DNA of 64,000 bases from Streptomyces rubrogriseus (GTDB taxonomy: Bacteria; Actinomycetota; Actinomycetes; Streptomycetales; Streptomycetaceae). Positions 10,168 to 18,702 of the stretch are shown one piece after another. The notes under the pieces were generated by a model. That model ran no database searches, was not told the origin of the DNA, and saw only the letters and a program-made list of their open reading frames with translations. Where the stretch lies: positions 4,402,001-4,466,000 of the forward strand of contig NZ_CP116256.1 in the NCBI RefSeq assembly GCF_027947575.1, read 5' to 3'. The first letter of the stretch is position 1. Each line of letters starts with the position of its first letter. The translations under genes and the position numbers were made by a program.

Positions 10168-11118
10168 ATGGAACGCCTTCTAGCCTCCGTCGACATCTTC
10201 GACAGCCTGCCGGTGCGCCTGTGCCCTGCCTGCGAGCAGAAGATCGACATCCATCGCGAACACCCAGAGGGCACTTGCTACGTCTGCACCCAGCCAGTGA
10301 CCGAGGACCAGCGCAGACGACGCGGAGAACTGGAGAAGCGGTCCCTGGCCGCAGAGGCCGACGACCTCCAGGAAGTCATCGCCCGAACCAGCCGCGACCT
10401 CGACCAAGCAAAAGCCGACCACCGGCACGCCCAGAGCACCCATCAAGACATTGCCAGGCAGCTAAACGTCGACCGGGCCGCCCGCCTCGCACCGTTCATG
10501 GCCAGACTCGAAGAGATGGCCGCCCAGACCGCCGCCCTGGAGCAAAAACTCATGGCGCTGCCCGCCATCGAGCAGATGCTCACCCGCAAGATTGCCGCTA
10601 CGCAGACGTGCCAGGCGGCCCAAGACAGACTGAACCAACTGAAGCGGCAACTCGATGAAACCCCCACCACAGGGAGAACGCCCATCGACCGCTGCGCCCT
10701 GTTTGCTGATCGGATGAACGAATTCCTCAACCGCCACCGCGATGATGTCTGGGTGGCAGGGAATGCGGCGATCAGCGCGGACGACCTGACCTTCTACGTC
10801 GGCACCCGCCCCTGGAACCAAGTTCTAGGAGCCGAAGCGCGAGTGTTGTTCTTCCTCGCCTATAGCAGGGCCCTACTATTCCTGGCCAGGGACCTGGGGG
10901 ACGACTGCCCGTATCCGGGACTCCTCATGCTCGACAACCCCTTCCAGCAGGGAATCGCAAGCGACGTCGTCCACGAAGTTCTCCGCGACATTGCCGATGC
11001 CGCCCAAGCCACCGGCGCACAGGTGATTTCTACGCAGGCCGTAGCAGTACCACTTCTCGCCCCTGGCGTCGAACAGATCATTATGCCGAGCACCTACATC
11101 GGCGAACCCGAGAGCTGA
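10168..11118 (+). pseudogene. SMC/Rad50-like ATPase, C-terminal part with zinc hook
   Basis: The visible 316 residues contain a Zn-hook (CPACEQKIDIHREH ... CYVCTQPV, near residues 19-41), a helical coiled-coil arm (about 45-170) and a C-terminal ATPase half with VLFFLAYSRALLFLA and a Walker B/D-loop region YPGLLMLDNPFQQG. The N-terminal Walker A lobe that such a protein needs is absent, and a stop lies just upstream of the ATG, beside an IS relic. It is therefore most likely a truncated gene, although a two-gene split ATPase cannot be excluded. Its hook sequence differs from that of the full-length ATPase at 25062-26894. Confidence 0.65.
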
Positions 11119-11185
11119 CGGCCACATCTGGACAAGGAGGGGAAGGTTGCCTGGCGCTCCACGACCGGCTTCCTCCTGTCCTGTC

Positions 11186-12780
11186 TTACGCCCATTTGAC
11201 GCCCAGCCCCCGCAGTGCGGCCAGCTGGTCCTGGGTGAGCTTGTCCCGCCTCGATTTGGTGTTCGAGACCCACACTCCCAGTTTCACAGTCACCGGCTCC
11301 GCCTCGCCGTCGACCGCGATCTCTTCGCTGTGGCCCCTCGGCACCGGCCGGTGACCTTCCCGCTCCACCCACTGGGCGAGGGCTGCCATGCCCCGCTGGA
11401 ACGCCTGCTGTGCCTTGCTCGGCCCCTTCGTCGCATCCTTGGCGGCCGGGGCGGGAGACGGCATCTCAGCGGGCGTGATGCCCAGGTGGGACAGCCGCTC
11501 CTGCTGTTCGGGCAGGAGCTGTGCCCAGGTGGCTGGCTGCTTCTGCTGGAGCCACTTGCCGATGTCGTCGCTGTCCATCAGCACGCCGGGTGCGATGTCG
11601 GGCAGTTGGCCGTTGGCGTCGACCAGGTCGGCGAGCACCCGGTAGTGGCGTTGCCAGTCCAGCGGCCATGGGCAGTCCCAGTCCGGGTCGATCTCCGTCA
11701 GCTGCGCGGCGCGTACGGCGGCCCGCTCCGGGTCCTTGCCCAGGCCGTCTTTCGCGCCCTTGCGCCGGAGGTTGGCCATGTGCTGCCCGATGGGCACCAT
11801 CGCCTCGCCCTCGCCCCACACCGCGTCCTGACGCGGCGCGAGGTGCCCTGTGGCCCGCCGGTACGACCGGAGCGCGGCGAGCTTGGCCTCCCACGCTTCC
11901 TCGCCGGGCTCCCAGACCATCCCCCGGCCTCCGGCGCGTCCAGGAGGACCTTGCGCCGGTCCTCCAGCTCCCCGGCCCGCAGCGTCTTCCTCTGCTGGTG
12001 CACCCACCGCCCAAGCGGAAACGCCTTCGTCGCCCCGACCTCGACCTCCATGTCGTAGGGCACGGCGTAGACGCCGGTGATCTCGTTCTCCGCCCGCCAG
12101 CGGATCAGGGCCTGGTAGCCCTCCAGCCACACCAGCGATTCCGGCCGGTAGACCCGGGTGCGCAGGAACGCGGCGATCGTCGCCGCGTCGCGCGGGCTGG
12201 AGAAGTGAAGCAGAGCGGACTCGGCAGCGGCGTCGGTGTCGTCCTGCTCCTGGTCCGCGCCGTCGCCCTCTCCGCCAGCCCCGACGATCTGCCCGTCCTC
12301 ATCGCGCTGGAGGTGGACTGTGCGCTTGCCGTGGGTGAGGGCGCGGGAGGCGAGCTGCTCGACCAGGCGTTCATCGTGGCTGCGCAGGCCCTGGAGCACC
12401 GCCGCGAGCGGCTTGAAGCTTGCGGAGGCGACCATGTCGGTCGGGTCCTCACCGGCTTCAGGAACACCGGCACGATGATCCTGGCGCCCTTCGTGCTGCC
12501 GTCTTTGTTGAGCCGGAGCGCGCGGCCGATGTTCTGCACGATCTCTACCTGGGAGCCGCGGGTGTCGGCGAAGCAGACGGCCTCGACTCCCCGCTCGCCG
12601 GTGATGTCCACGCCCTCCCCGAGCACGCGAACGCTGGCGAGGAAGGCGCGGTGGACCTGGCGCCCGGCTGCGTCGATGCCGTTGGCGAACTGGCGCAGCA
12701 CCTCGCGCCGCTCCGTCACGAGGTGGTCGCCGCAGAGCCACGCCGACCACACGCGGTCCGGCGGGACGTGGCGGCCGGCC
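11186..12780 (-). pseudogene. DEAD/DEAH-type helicase with helicase-associated repeats, frameshifted
   Basis: Read leftward, three frames form one protein. About 12770-12440 encodes the helicase C lobe (FLASVRVLGEGVDI ... FADTRGSQVEIVQNIGRALRL). About 12440-11935 continues (GEDPTDMVASASFKPLAAVLQGL ... VWLEGYQALIRWRAE). About 11930-11186 ends with helicase-associated repeats (WEAKLAALRSYRRATGHLAP, GQHMANLRRKGAKDGLGKDPERA, LAQWVEREGHRPVPRGH). Such proteins are common in Streptomyces. The N-terminal lobe with Walker A and DEAH is missing beyond about 12785, exactly where a cluster of short repeats begins. Two frameshifts plus truncation make it non-functional unless sequencing errors are involved. 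Confidence 0.75.
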
Positions 12781-12785
12781 TCGAG

Positions 12786-12955
12786 TGCTGACTCTCACGT
12801 CCGTGCCGCACGCGATTCTCATTTATATGTCAGCTGAGAGATGTCCATGGCCCGCTAGTTGTAGGGATGTCATGGGTTTGCTTCAGACACAGCATGAAAA
12901 CTGCTGATGCATGCACCTGAGAATCACGAGTTCAGTCCACTGAGAATCACAATAC
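12786..12955. repeat. Cluster of TGAGAATCAC-like repeats at a truncation point
   Basis: CTGAGAATCAC occurs directly at 12917-12927 and 12940-12950, 23 bp apart. Inverted relatives lie at 12814-12822 (GATTCTCAT) and 12789-12797 (GACTCTCAC), and GCTGAGAG at about 12832. The stretch is much more AT-rich than its surroundings (for example ATTTATATG at 12821-12829). It starts where the helicase gene is cut. Multiple short repeats in both orientations beside a truncation resemble transposase-binding sites at a transposon end. A regulator operator cluster is the other possibility. Confidence 0.4.
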
Positions 12956-13061
12956 GGCGCGGGCTGTGACCTGCTGTTTCGCGCTGAGCGGTGGCGAGAT
13001 GGTCTCAACACGCTTCGCAGTCGACTGCGCTCGCGTTTGCCGCACCTGGATCAGCCGACGA

Positions 13062-13151
13062 TGCGTCATTCGCGCTCGCACGGACTATGCAACGCCGCGG
13101 TCTCCGCCCTGGCAGGAAGTCCGGGTCACCCCCGCCCGCGCGGGCGTTATA
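13062..13151 (-). CRISPR. CRISPR remnant: two degenerate repeats and one spacer
   Basis: Degenerate copies of the window's 28-bp repeat lie at about 13062-13089 (CATTCGCGCTCGCACGG core) and 13124-13151 (CACCCCCGCCCGCGCGGGCG core). The spacer between them, beginning AACGCCGCGGTCTCCGCC, is a diverged copy of spacers at about 16605 and 33462. It is an isolated relic. The repeat reads as a typical I-E repeat on the minus strand. Confidence 0.65.
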
Positions 13152-13303
13152 GCACCTGGCCGGAGCAGCAAGCTGAACAGGGCCGCGGAGTCATTCCCGG
13201 GTAGACAAGTGCTGTGCTGTCGGTACCCCTCCGTACCCTTGGCATCAACTGCTGGGGCTTACGGCCCCGCCGGGCCTTGGAGCATGGAAAGCGGGACCAC
13301 ACA

Positions 13304-14572
13304 GTGACATCGATCTACCTCTCGTCCGACAATCCCCGGTGGACACCAAAGACCGAGGCCGACCTCCAGGCCGCTATCACTGGAGGCCTGTTCGAGGAAA
13401 GTCACTACCTCGACCTCAAGAAGGCCCCGAACAGCAAGGGCGACAACAAGGAACTGGCACGTGACCTGTCTTCGTTCGCCGTGGACGGCGGCACCCTGAT
13501 CATCGGCGTGCAGGAGAACAAGGAAAGCCGCACCTTCGAACTCGCCCCCCAGCCGCTGAACGGACTGCCGGAGAAGATCGAGCAGGTGGCACGAACGATC
13601 CCGGACCCGCCACTGACCATCCTCACTGAGGAAATCAGCACGGCGGCCGACGACGGGACCGGGTACCTCGTCGTGCACATTCCGGCCAGCCCCGTCGCAC
13701 CGCACATGGTCGACAACCGCTACTTCGGCCGCGGCGACAAGACCAAGTACCAGATGGGCGACGCCGAAGTCGTCGCCCTGCACGCCCGCCGGCGCAACGC
13801 CGAGGCCGACGCCCTCACCCTGCTGCGCAAGGAGATGGAGGAAGACCCGCTGCGCGGCGTGGGAGCCCAGTCCCACCTCTTCCTGGTCGCCCAGCCCACA
13901 GCCGGACGACGGGACATGTGCCTCCCGATCACCGGCGCCCAGGATTGGACCATGCGCCTGCACAGCCTGATCCGTCGCGTTCAGGAGAACCAGCGCCTGC
14001 GGGCAGCGCTCGAAGGTAAGGGCTTCAGTCCCGACCTGAGCCACGCTCACCAAGGGCACAGGCGCGCCAGGGGCATAGCTCTCAGCTCCTCTAGCCTCCG
14101 GTCCGACCGCACCCATGTCGCAGACGGCGGCTGGCGCGACGAAGACGTGATCGAAGTCCAGCTCTTCGAAGACGGCGGACTGCGCCTGTTCATGACCCGT
14201 CTCTCCGACGGCCTCAAGAGTCATGCCTCGGAGGTCGAAGAGGAACAGGTCCTCTTCGACGCCGGCGTCGTCATCCTCACCCGGCACATGCTGGAACTGA
14301 CGCGCCTGATCTCCGACGACGTGGGCTACCACGGAAACTGGGCCGTTGCGATCGGGGCCAGCAGGCTCCGCGGCCGCCGCAGGTACTCCGGACAGTCACA
14401 CTGGCCCAGCAATTACAGGTATAGCGCCGACACCTACGAGGAAAGCACCGGCACCACGCTGGCGGAACTGCGTGACGCACCGGGCACAGTGACCCGCAGG
14501 CTTCTCGGCCCCCTGCTCCGTTCGCTGGACTCCGAAGAGCTGTTCACCAAGGCCCTGACCGACGAAGAGTGA
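13304..14572 (+). CDS. AlbA_2/Schlafen-type putative DNA-binding protein (first copy)
   Basis: About 422 residues from a GTG at 13304, which has GGAAAGCGGG upstream. The N-terminal third carries the AlbA_2 (Schlafen AAA-4) pattern: ESHYLDLKKAP (about 33-43), NKELARDLSSFAVDGGTLIIGVQE (about 49-72) and later RYFGRGDKTKYQM. The rest is a large helical/beta region with no recognised domain. AlbA_2 proteins bind nucleic acid, and several are linked with phage defence or regulation. It is followed at 14771 by a second protein of the same type, so the two are probably functional partners. Role not established. Confidence 0.65.
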   Translation: MTSIYLSSDNPRWTPKTEADLQAAITGGLFEESHYLDLKKAPNSKGDNKELARDLSSFAVDGGTLIIGVQENKESRTFELAPQPLNGLPEKIEQVARTIPDPPLTILTEEISTAADDGTGYLVVHIPASPVAPHMVDNRYFGRGDKTKYQMGDAEVVALHARRRNAEADALTLLRKEMEEDPLRGVGAQSHLFLVAQPTAGRRDMCLPITGAQDWTMRLHSLIRRVQENQRLRAALEGKGFSPDLSHAHQGHRRARGIALSSSSLRSDRTHVADGGWRDEDVIEVQLFEDGGLRLFMTRLSDGLKSHASEVEEEQVLFDAGVVILTRHMLELTRLISDDVGYHGNWAVAIGASRLRGRRRYSGQSHWPSNYRYSADTYEESTGTTLAELRDAPGTVTRRLLGPLLRSLDSEELFTKALTDEE

Positions 14573-14770
14573 GCCACGTCAGCGACGGGTTCTGACGTGC
14601 CGCACAGGCGGCCACTGCCATCCCTTGGCCTGCACGCGAGGCAGGAGCATGGCGACGGCCCTGCCGGCCCGGCCCTCATCTCGGAATTGCGTGGTGACGA
14701 GCCGGTGGCCTCATCTAGCGTGACCTAGTTGACGATCGTCATTATCATGCCCGAACACTCCGGAGTACCG

Positions 14771-16093
14771 ATGGCTCTGCCGACCAGGCTCACCGCCGCC
14801 GTGGGACGACACCCCGATCACCTCACCGAGAACGATCTGCAGCGCGCGGTTGACAGCCAGATACCCGAGAGCGTCGACCTCGACTGGAAGAAGGACTTCT
14901 ACCAGGGCACCGACGCGGGCAAGAAGGAGCTCGCCAAGGACGTATCCGCCATGGCCAACACCGTCGGTGGCATGGTCATCATCGGCGTCGACGACGGCAA
15001 AAGAGACCACGCACATGCCCTGGCCCCCTCCGAGCCGGTCCCGGGCCGCGGCGAGGAGTGGATCCGCTCGGTACTCGCCAACTGGATCCAGCCCGTCGTC
15101 CCCAACGTGGGCGTGCGACCGGTGAAGTCCACTGCTTACGATGGCAAGATCTACTGGGTCCTCACCGTGCTCCCAAGCACCCAAGCCCCGCACGCCGTCG
15201 CGTCTCCGGGCAACGACTACAACTTCCGCGTGCACGTCCGGCACGGAACCACGACCCGTACCCTGGCTGAATCAGAGATCGCCCAGCGATACCGTGACCG
15301 CTTCCAGGCAGCCTCCGACGACATCGACCGCCTGCGACAGGTAACCGACGCAGGCCGTCGTTACCTGTCGGACTATCTGACCAGGACCGTGGACGGCGAT
15401 AGTGCTCCGGTGACCTACTACCCGGGCTGGGTCAGCCTTGCTGCAGTTCCGGCCGTACGCGGCACCTATCCCTTGGCCACCCGGACCGATCGCGACGCTG
15501 CCTTCAACCGCTTCCACGACCTCGCCTGCCACGGAGTGACGATCAACGCGCGGCCCCAGCACCCCCCGTTGGTAGGCCGCCGGCAAGTCCGCTTCGAGGG
15601 CTTCCCCACCGGCCAACTCCATCAAGACGGCAGCTTCTACGCCGCACGGACCATTAGCCTCCACAACGATCAGCGCGACGCCGACGGACCCCAACAGATG
15701 TCCCAGCGGACATTCGAACTCGATCTCGTCACCCTGGTGCAAGCAGCCGCGGCCTGGGCAGCAGAGACCGGAGCGGCCGGCGACCTGATGCTGTCAGCCG
15801 CACTGCACCGCTACGACGGCAGCGACACACTCGTCCGACTGGTCGTGACCGAAAGCGCCTTCCAACGCGGCCCGGCTCTACCGTTCCCTACCGTTCCCGC
15901 GCAGACTGTGGGTGATCTCGCCGCCATCGTCACCGACAAGCGGGAAGCCGTTGTCGTGGCCTGTGCACTCGCCTCAGACCTGCTGGCCGACATGGGAGCC
16001 CACCAGCCGCACATCCTGACCCCTGAGGGAGACATCCTGACGGACCGGCTCAACGATGCACTCCGCCACCAGCTCACAGGCTGGGAGTCATAG
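14771..16093 (+). CDS. AlbA_2/Schlafen-type putative DNA-binding protein (second copy)
   Basis: About 440 residues from the ATG at 14771 (CGGAG spaced 6 bp upstream); the frame is open earlier but lacks support. The N-terminal domain shows ESVDLDWKKDFYQG (about 34-47), GKKELAKDVSAMANTVGGMVIIGVDD (about 51-76) and YNFRVHVRHGTTTRTLAESEI (about 145-165), the same AlbA_2 layout as the upstream neighbour. The C-terminal part is an unknown domain of about 250 residues. The pair lies directly left of a CRISPR array and ends at a strong terminator. A defence-associated role is plausible by context only. Confidence 0.65.
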   Translation: MALPTRLTAAVGRHPDHLTENDLQRAVDSQIPESVDLDWKKDFYQGTDAGKKELAKDVSAMANTVGGMVIIGVDDGKRDHAHALAPSEPVPGRGEEWIRSVLANWIQPVVPNVGVRPVKSTAYDGKIYWVLTVLPSTQAPHAVASPGNDYNFRVHVRHGTTTRTLAESEIAQRYRDRFQAASDDIDRLRQVTDAGRRYLSDYLTRTVDGDSAPVTYYPGWVSLAAVPAVRGTYPLATRTDRDAAFNRFHDLACHGVTINARPQHPPLVGRRQVRFEGFPTGQLHQDGSFYAARTISLHNDQRDADGPQQMSQRTFELDLVTLVQAAAAWAAETGAAGDLMLSAALHRYDGSDTLVRLVVTESAFQRGPALPFPTVPAQTVGDLAAIVTDKREAVVVACALASDLLADMGAHQPHILTPEGDILTDRLNDALRHQLTGWES

Positions 16094-16107
16094 CACGGCT
16101 GGACCGA

Positions 16108-16152
16108 AGCCCTTCAGGACAGTGAAGGGCCCCGAGGACTCCGGGGGCCCTC
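16108..16152 (+). terminator. Two overlapping stem-loops after the AlbA_2 gene
   Basis: CCCTTCA ... TGAAGGG forms a 7-bp stem. It overlaps a second stem in which AGGGCCCCG pairs with CGGGGGCCCT around a short loop. The stems share the AAGGG stretch, so they are mutually exclusive. Position 15 bp after the stop codon fits a terminator; there is no U-tract, as is usual in Streptomyces. Confidence 0.6.
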
Positions 16153-16334
16153 CTCCGTGTCCTGCACCCTCGACGGCGGGCAGCTGCGCGGCAGTCATGC
16201 TCAGCGGAGCAAGATCTCCAGGAGTTGATCGAAGAAGCCGTCGACCACAGACAGTGCGGCCGCAGTATCGGGGAGTTCAGCCCCTCCGAACCGGTACACC
16301 TCGTAACCAAGCAGATGCGTGCACGGCTCGCCGA

Positions 16335-16961
16335 CGGTCACTCCCGCTCGCGCGGGCACTACGCTCAAGTACTTCGCAGCAGCTGGTGGTTCGACGAGTC
16401 ATTCCCGCTCGCGCGGGACCGGGGATGCCCCTAGTTTTGTGGTGATCACTGTAGGAGTCACTCCCGCTCGCGCAGGCTCTGACTGTCGTGCGCGGTGCTG
16501 CACGACCTCGGCCACGAGTCATCCCCACTCGCGCTGGCGCTGCTGGTGCAGCCATGAGGGCGAGAAGGAGCCGTGATGGCCACTCCCGCTGGCGCGGACA
16601 GTGCAACGCTGCGGTCACCGCCCTGGACAGGAAGTCGGGATCACTTCCGCTCACGCGGGCTCGCTGGCCGTTGACCACCTGGCAAGGCTCACAGCACGAG
16701 CCACCACCGCTCCTGCGGGCTCTTTCTCATCGGCATCGTGATGGCCGGCGAGTCATCCCCGCTAGCGGAGGGGCGAGGCCGAGATCGGCTCTCTCCGGCC
16801 TTCCTCGTACGGGTCACCCCCGCTCGCGCGGGCGCTACCTGATCATCGACGTCACCGACCCGAATCCTGATGAGTCACTCCCGCTCGTGCGGGGCCCGAG
16901 ACCTGTGTCTCCTGACGGGGTGGGTCTCCTGTGGAGTCACTCCCGCTCGCGCGGGACGTGT
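16335..16961 (-). CRISPR. CRISPR array with 11 degenerate type I-E repeats
   Basis: Eleven 28-bp repeats lie at about 61-bp steps (16335, 16396, 16455, 16516, 16577, 16637, 16698, 16750, 16811, 16872, 16934). The best copies have the core CTCCCGCTCGCGCGGG; others carry several substitutions. Read on the minus strand this is the usual I-E pattern of a GC-rich hairpin followed by GTGACTC. One 51-bp step shows a deletion. Two spacers are shared with other arrays: the one at about 16605 recurs at 13091 and 33462, and the one at about 16842 (CTGATCATCGACGTCACC) recurs at 34242. No cas genes are adjacent. Confidence 0.9.
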
Positions 16962-17008
16962 GCACCTGCAGCCTAGCAACTGGGCAAGTCAGTCTTCAGC
17001 GCACCTAG

Positions 17009-17550
17009 ATGAGTGCGGAGCCGCGAAACCAGGTCGAGACACTTGCCCGAGTCGGTGTCAATCTGGCCGCCGGCCGGGTTCCCCTCGCGCGCCAGCGCCT
17101 GCGCGGTCTCGTCTAGTCTTTCCCGCACGACCTGATGCTCCGCCGTCGTCTGGCCGAGGTGTACCGGTTCTACGGCGACGCCGCCGATGCTGGCCGTTGG
17201 ATGTACCTCGAGGAGGATCGGAACGCCGACGAGACCGCTGCCTTCGAGGCACGGTACGGGTCTCCCGGGTGGCGGATGAAAGCCCTCGCCTGGCAGGGCC
17301 CCGAGGCGAAGGCCGCCACCGTTTTCGCGGAGAAGCAACTGATCGCGGTGCGGACCGCCTGCGTCGAGGAATTGGGCATCCCGTCGACTGGGACGATCCC
17401 GCCTTCTACTGGGACGGCGGCCTGGAAGGGGAGTACGAGACGCCTACCAGGCCATGGACGGTCGGCGGCAACCAAGTCCGACAACTCCTCAAAGCCGTTC
17501 CGCCTCCCCAACCTCATACCGGAGAGGACACCCACCACCAGTAGATCACT
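17009..17550 (+). pseudogene. DUF6584-like protein, broken
   Basis: From the ATG at 17009 the frame reads TLARVGVNLAAGRVPLARQRLRGLV, hits a TAG in place of a serine codon, and continues SFPHDLMLRRRLAEVYRFYGDAADAGRWMYLEED and ETAAFEARYGSPGW. Near 17378 the protein-like frame shifts to PVDWDDPAFYWDGGLEGEYE, ending about 17544. The pattern LRGLVxSFPxDLxLRRRLAEVYRxYGD is that of the Streptomyces DUF6584 family, whose function is unknown. One nonsense change and one frameshift make it a pseudogene. A short segment after it (about 17554-17663, VTEYYETDHVLAAP) looks coding but has no start. Confidence 0.65.
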
Positions 17551-17775
17551 CACGTAACGGAGTACTACGAGACCGACCATGTGCTCGCGGCACCAGTTGC
17601 TGGCATCGGTCCCGAGGAGAGTCGTCCATGCCTGGTTGATGCCGAGCACCGGTACGAGCAGTGAAAAGAGAGCGGAGGGCTGCACGGTCGGTGCCCGACA
17701 GGGTGGCGGGAACCGACGCTGTCAGTGCCTGCTGCCACACTGGCCACAGAACAGGAAGGTAAGGGGGGACGTGCC

Positions 17776-18702
17776 GTGGCCCGGAGCAGCGGATTCCACC
17801 AGAGGGACCTCTCGGCAGGAATGCCGATGACCGCACTCACGCCACCTGGGCTGCGCGACCCGTCGCAGACAGTGGGAGCATGCACCCTCACCGCGCAGGA
17901 CATCGAGGAGGACCACGCACGCAGGTCCCTTTACCTTCGGCACCTGACGAGCATGCTGTCCCAGCCCATCACAACAGCCCCGGCCTCCACGATCCCCTAC
18001 GTGATCGTCCAGTTCTGGGACGACACCTCGGACATCCCTGCCGACGTGCTGGAGTGCATGACGAGCTGGGCGGCGCTGGAAGACCAGGGGTTTCGGCGGG
18101 AGGTCTACGACGACGGTTCGGCACGCGCGCTGATCAAATCCCAGTTCACAGACGCGCACACGGCAGCCTTCGACGCCTGTGCTCACCCGGCGATGCGCAG
18201 CGACTACTTCCGGCTGTGCTACCTCGCCCGAAACGGCGGTTTCTACGTCGACGCGGACGACGTCTACCAGGGCACCGACTGGACCCCGCTGTTCCGCGAC
18301 TCGCGGCTGCGCCTGCAGGCACTGTGCTACGACACAATCTCCGGCACCATGGCAGACCCACGGCAGGCCTTGACGGCCGACTGCCATGGCGACAGGTTCA
18401 TCCACTACGTCAACAACAACCCGATCATCGCTCCCGCCGAGAATCCGGTCGTCGTCGCAGCACTGGAGGCAGCCACGGCTGCGCTCCTGGCCCACCCCGG
18501 CGGCCCCCTGGACATCCAGTCCACGACGGGGCCGGGCAACCTCACCGTCGCACTCGCCAGCCATGCCCTCCACTGCCAGCAAGCTGAACAACCAGTCGAC
18601 GCCGAGATTCTCCTGGACTGGGACACCGTGGCTGTGAGCCGCTGGCCGCTCAGTTACCGCGATGACGAGCGCAATTGGCGCCTATGGAGCCAGCAGCAGT
18701 GA
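17776..18702 (+). CDS. Glycosyltransferase, GT32-like (DXD sugar-binding type)
   Basis: A 308-residue enzyme from a GTG at 17776, with AAGGGGGG 8 bp upstream. The family pattern is clear: IPYVIVQFWDD (about 61-71), HPAMRSDYFRLCYLARNGGFYVDADDVY (about 135-162) with the DXD motif that holds the nucleotide sugar and metal, and a C-terminal TGPGNLTVAL. This is the Gly_transf_sug (DXD)/GT32 group that moves sugars onto glycans. There is no signal peptide, so it acts in the cytoplasm. The next gene overlaps its 3' end and is also a glycosyltransferase, so both probably build the same glycan. Confidence 0.78.
   Translation: MARSSGFHQRDLSAGMPMTALTPPGLRDPSQTVGACTLTAQDIEEDHARRSLYLRHLTSMLSQPITTAPASTIPYVIVQFWDDTSDIPADVLECMTSWAALEDQGFRREVYDDGSARALIKSQFTDAHTAAFDACAHPAMRSDYFRLCYLARNGGFYVDADDVYQGTDWTPLFRDSRLRLQALCYDTISGTMADPRQALTADCHGDRFIHYVNNNPIIAPAENPVVVAALEAATAALLAHPGGPLDIQSTTGPGNLTVALASHALHCQQAEQPVDAEILLDWDTVAVSRWPLSYRDDERNWRLWSQQQ

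Noticed and set aside
10168..11118. The short SMC-like gene as an intact one-lobe ATPase
   Set aside because: It lacks any Walker A lobe, starts right after a stop and borders an IS relic, so truncation is the simpler reading.
16970..17010. A leader after the 16.3 kb array
   Set aside because: Only a short CCTAGCAACTGGGC-like match to leader B is visible, too little to call a leader.
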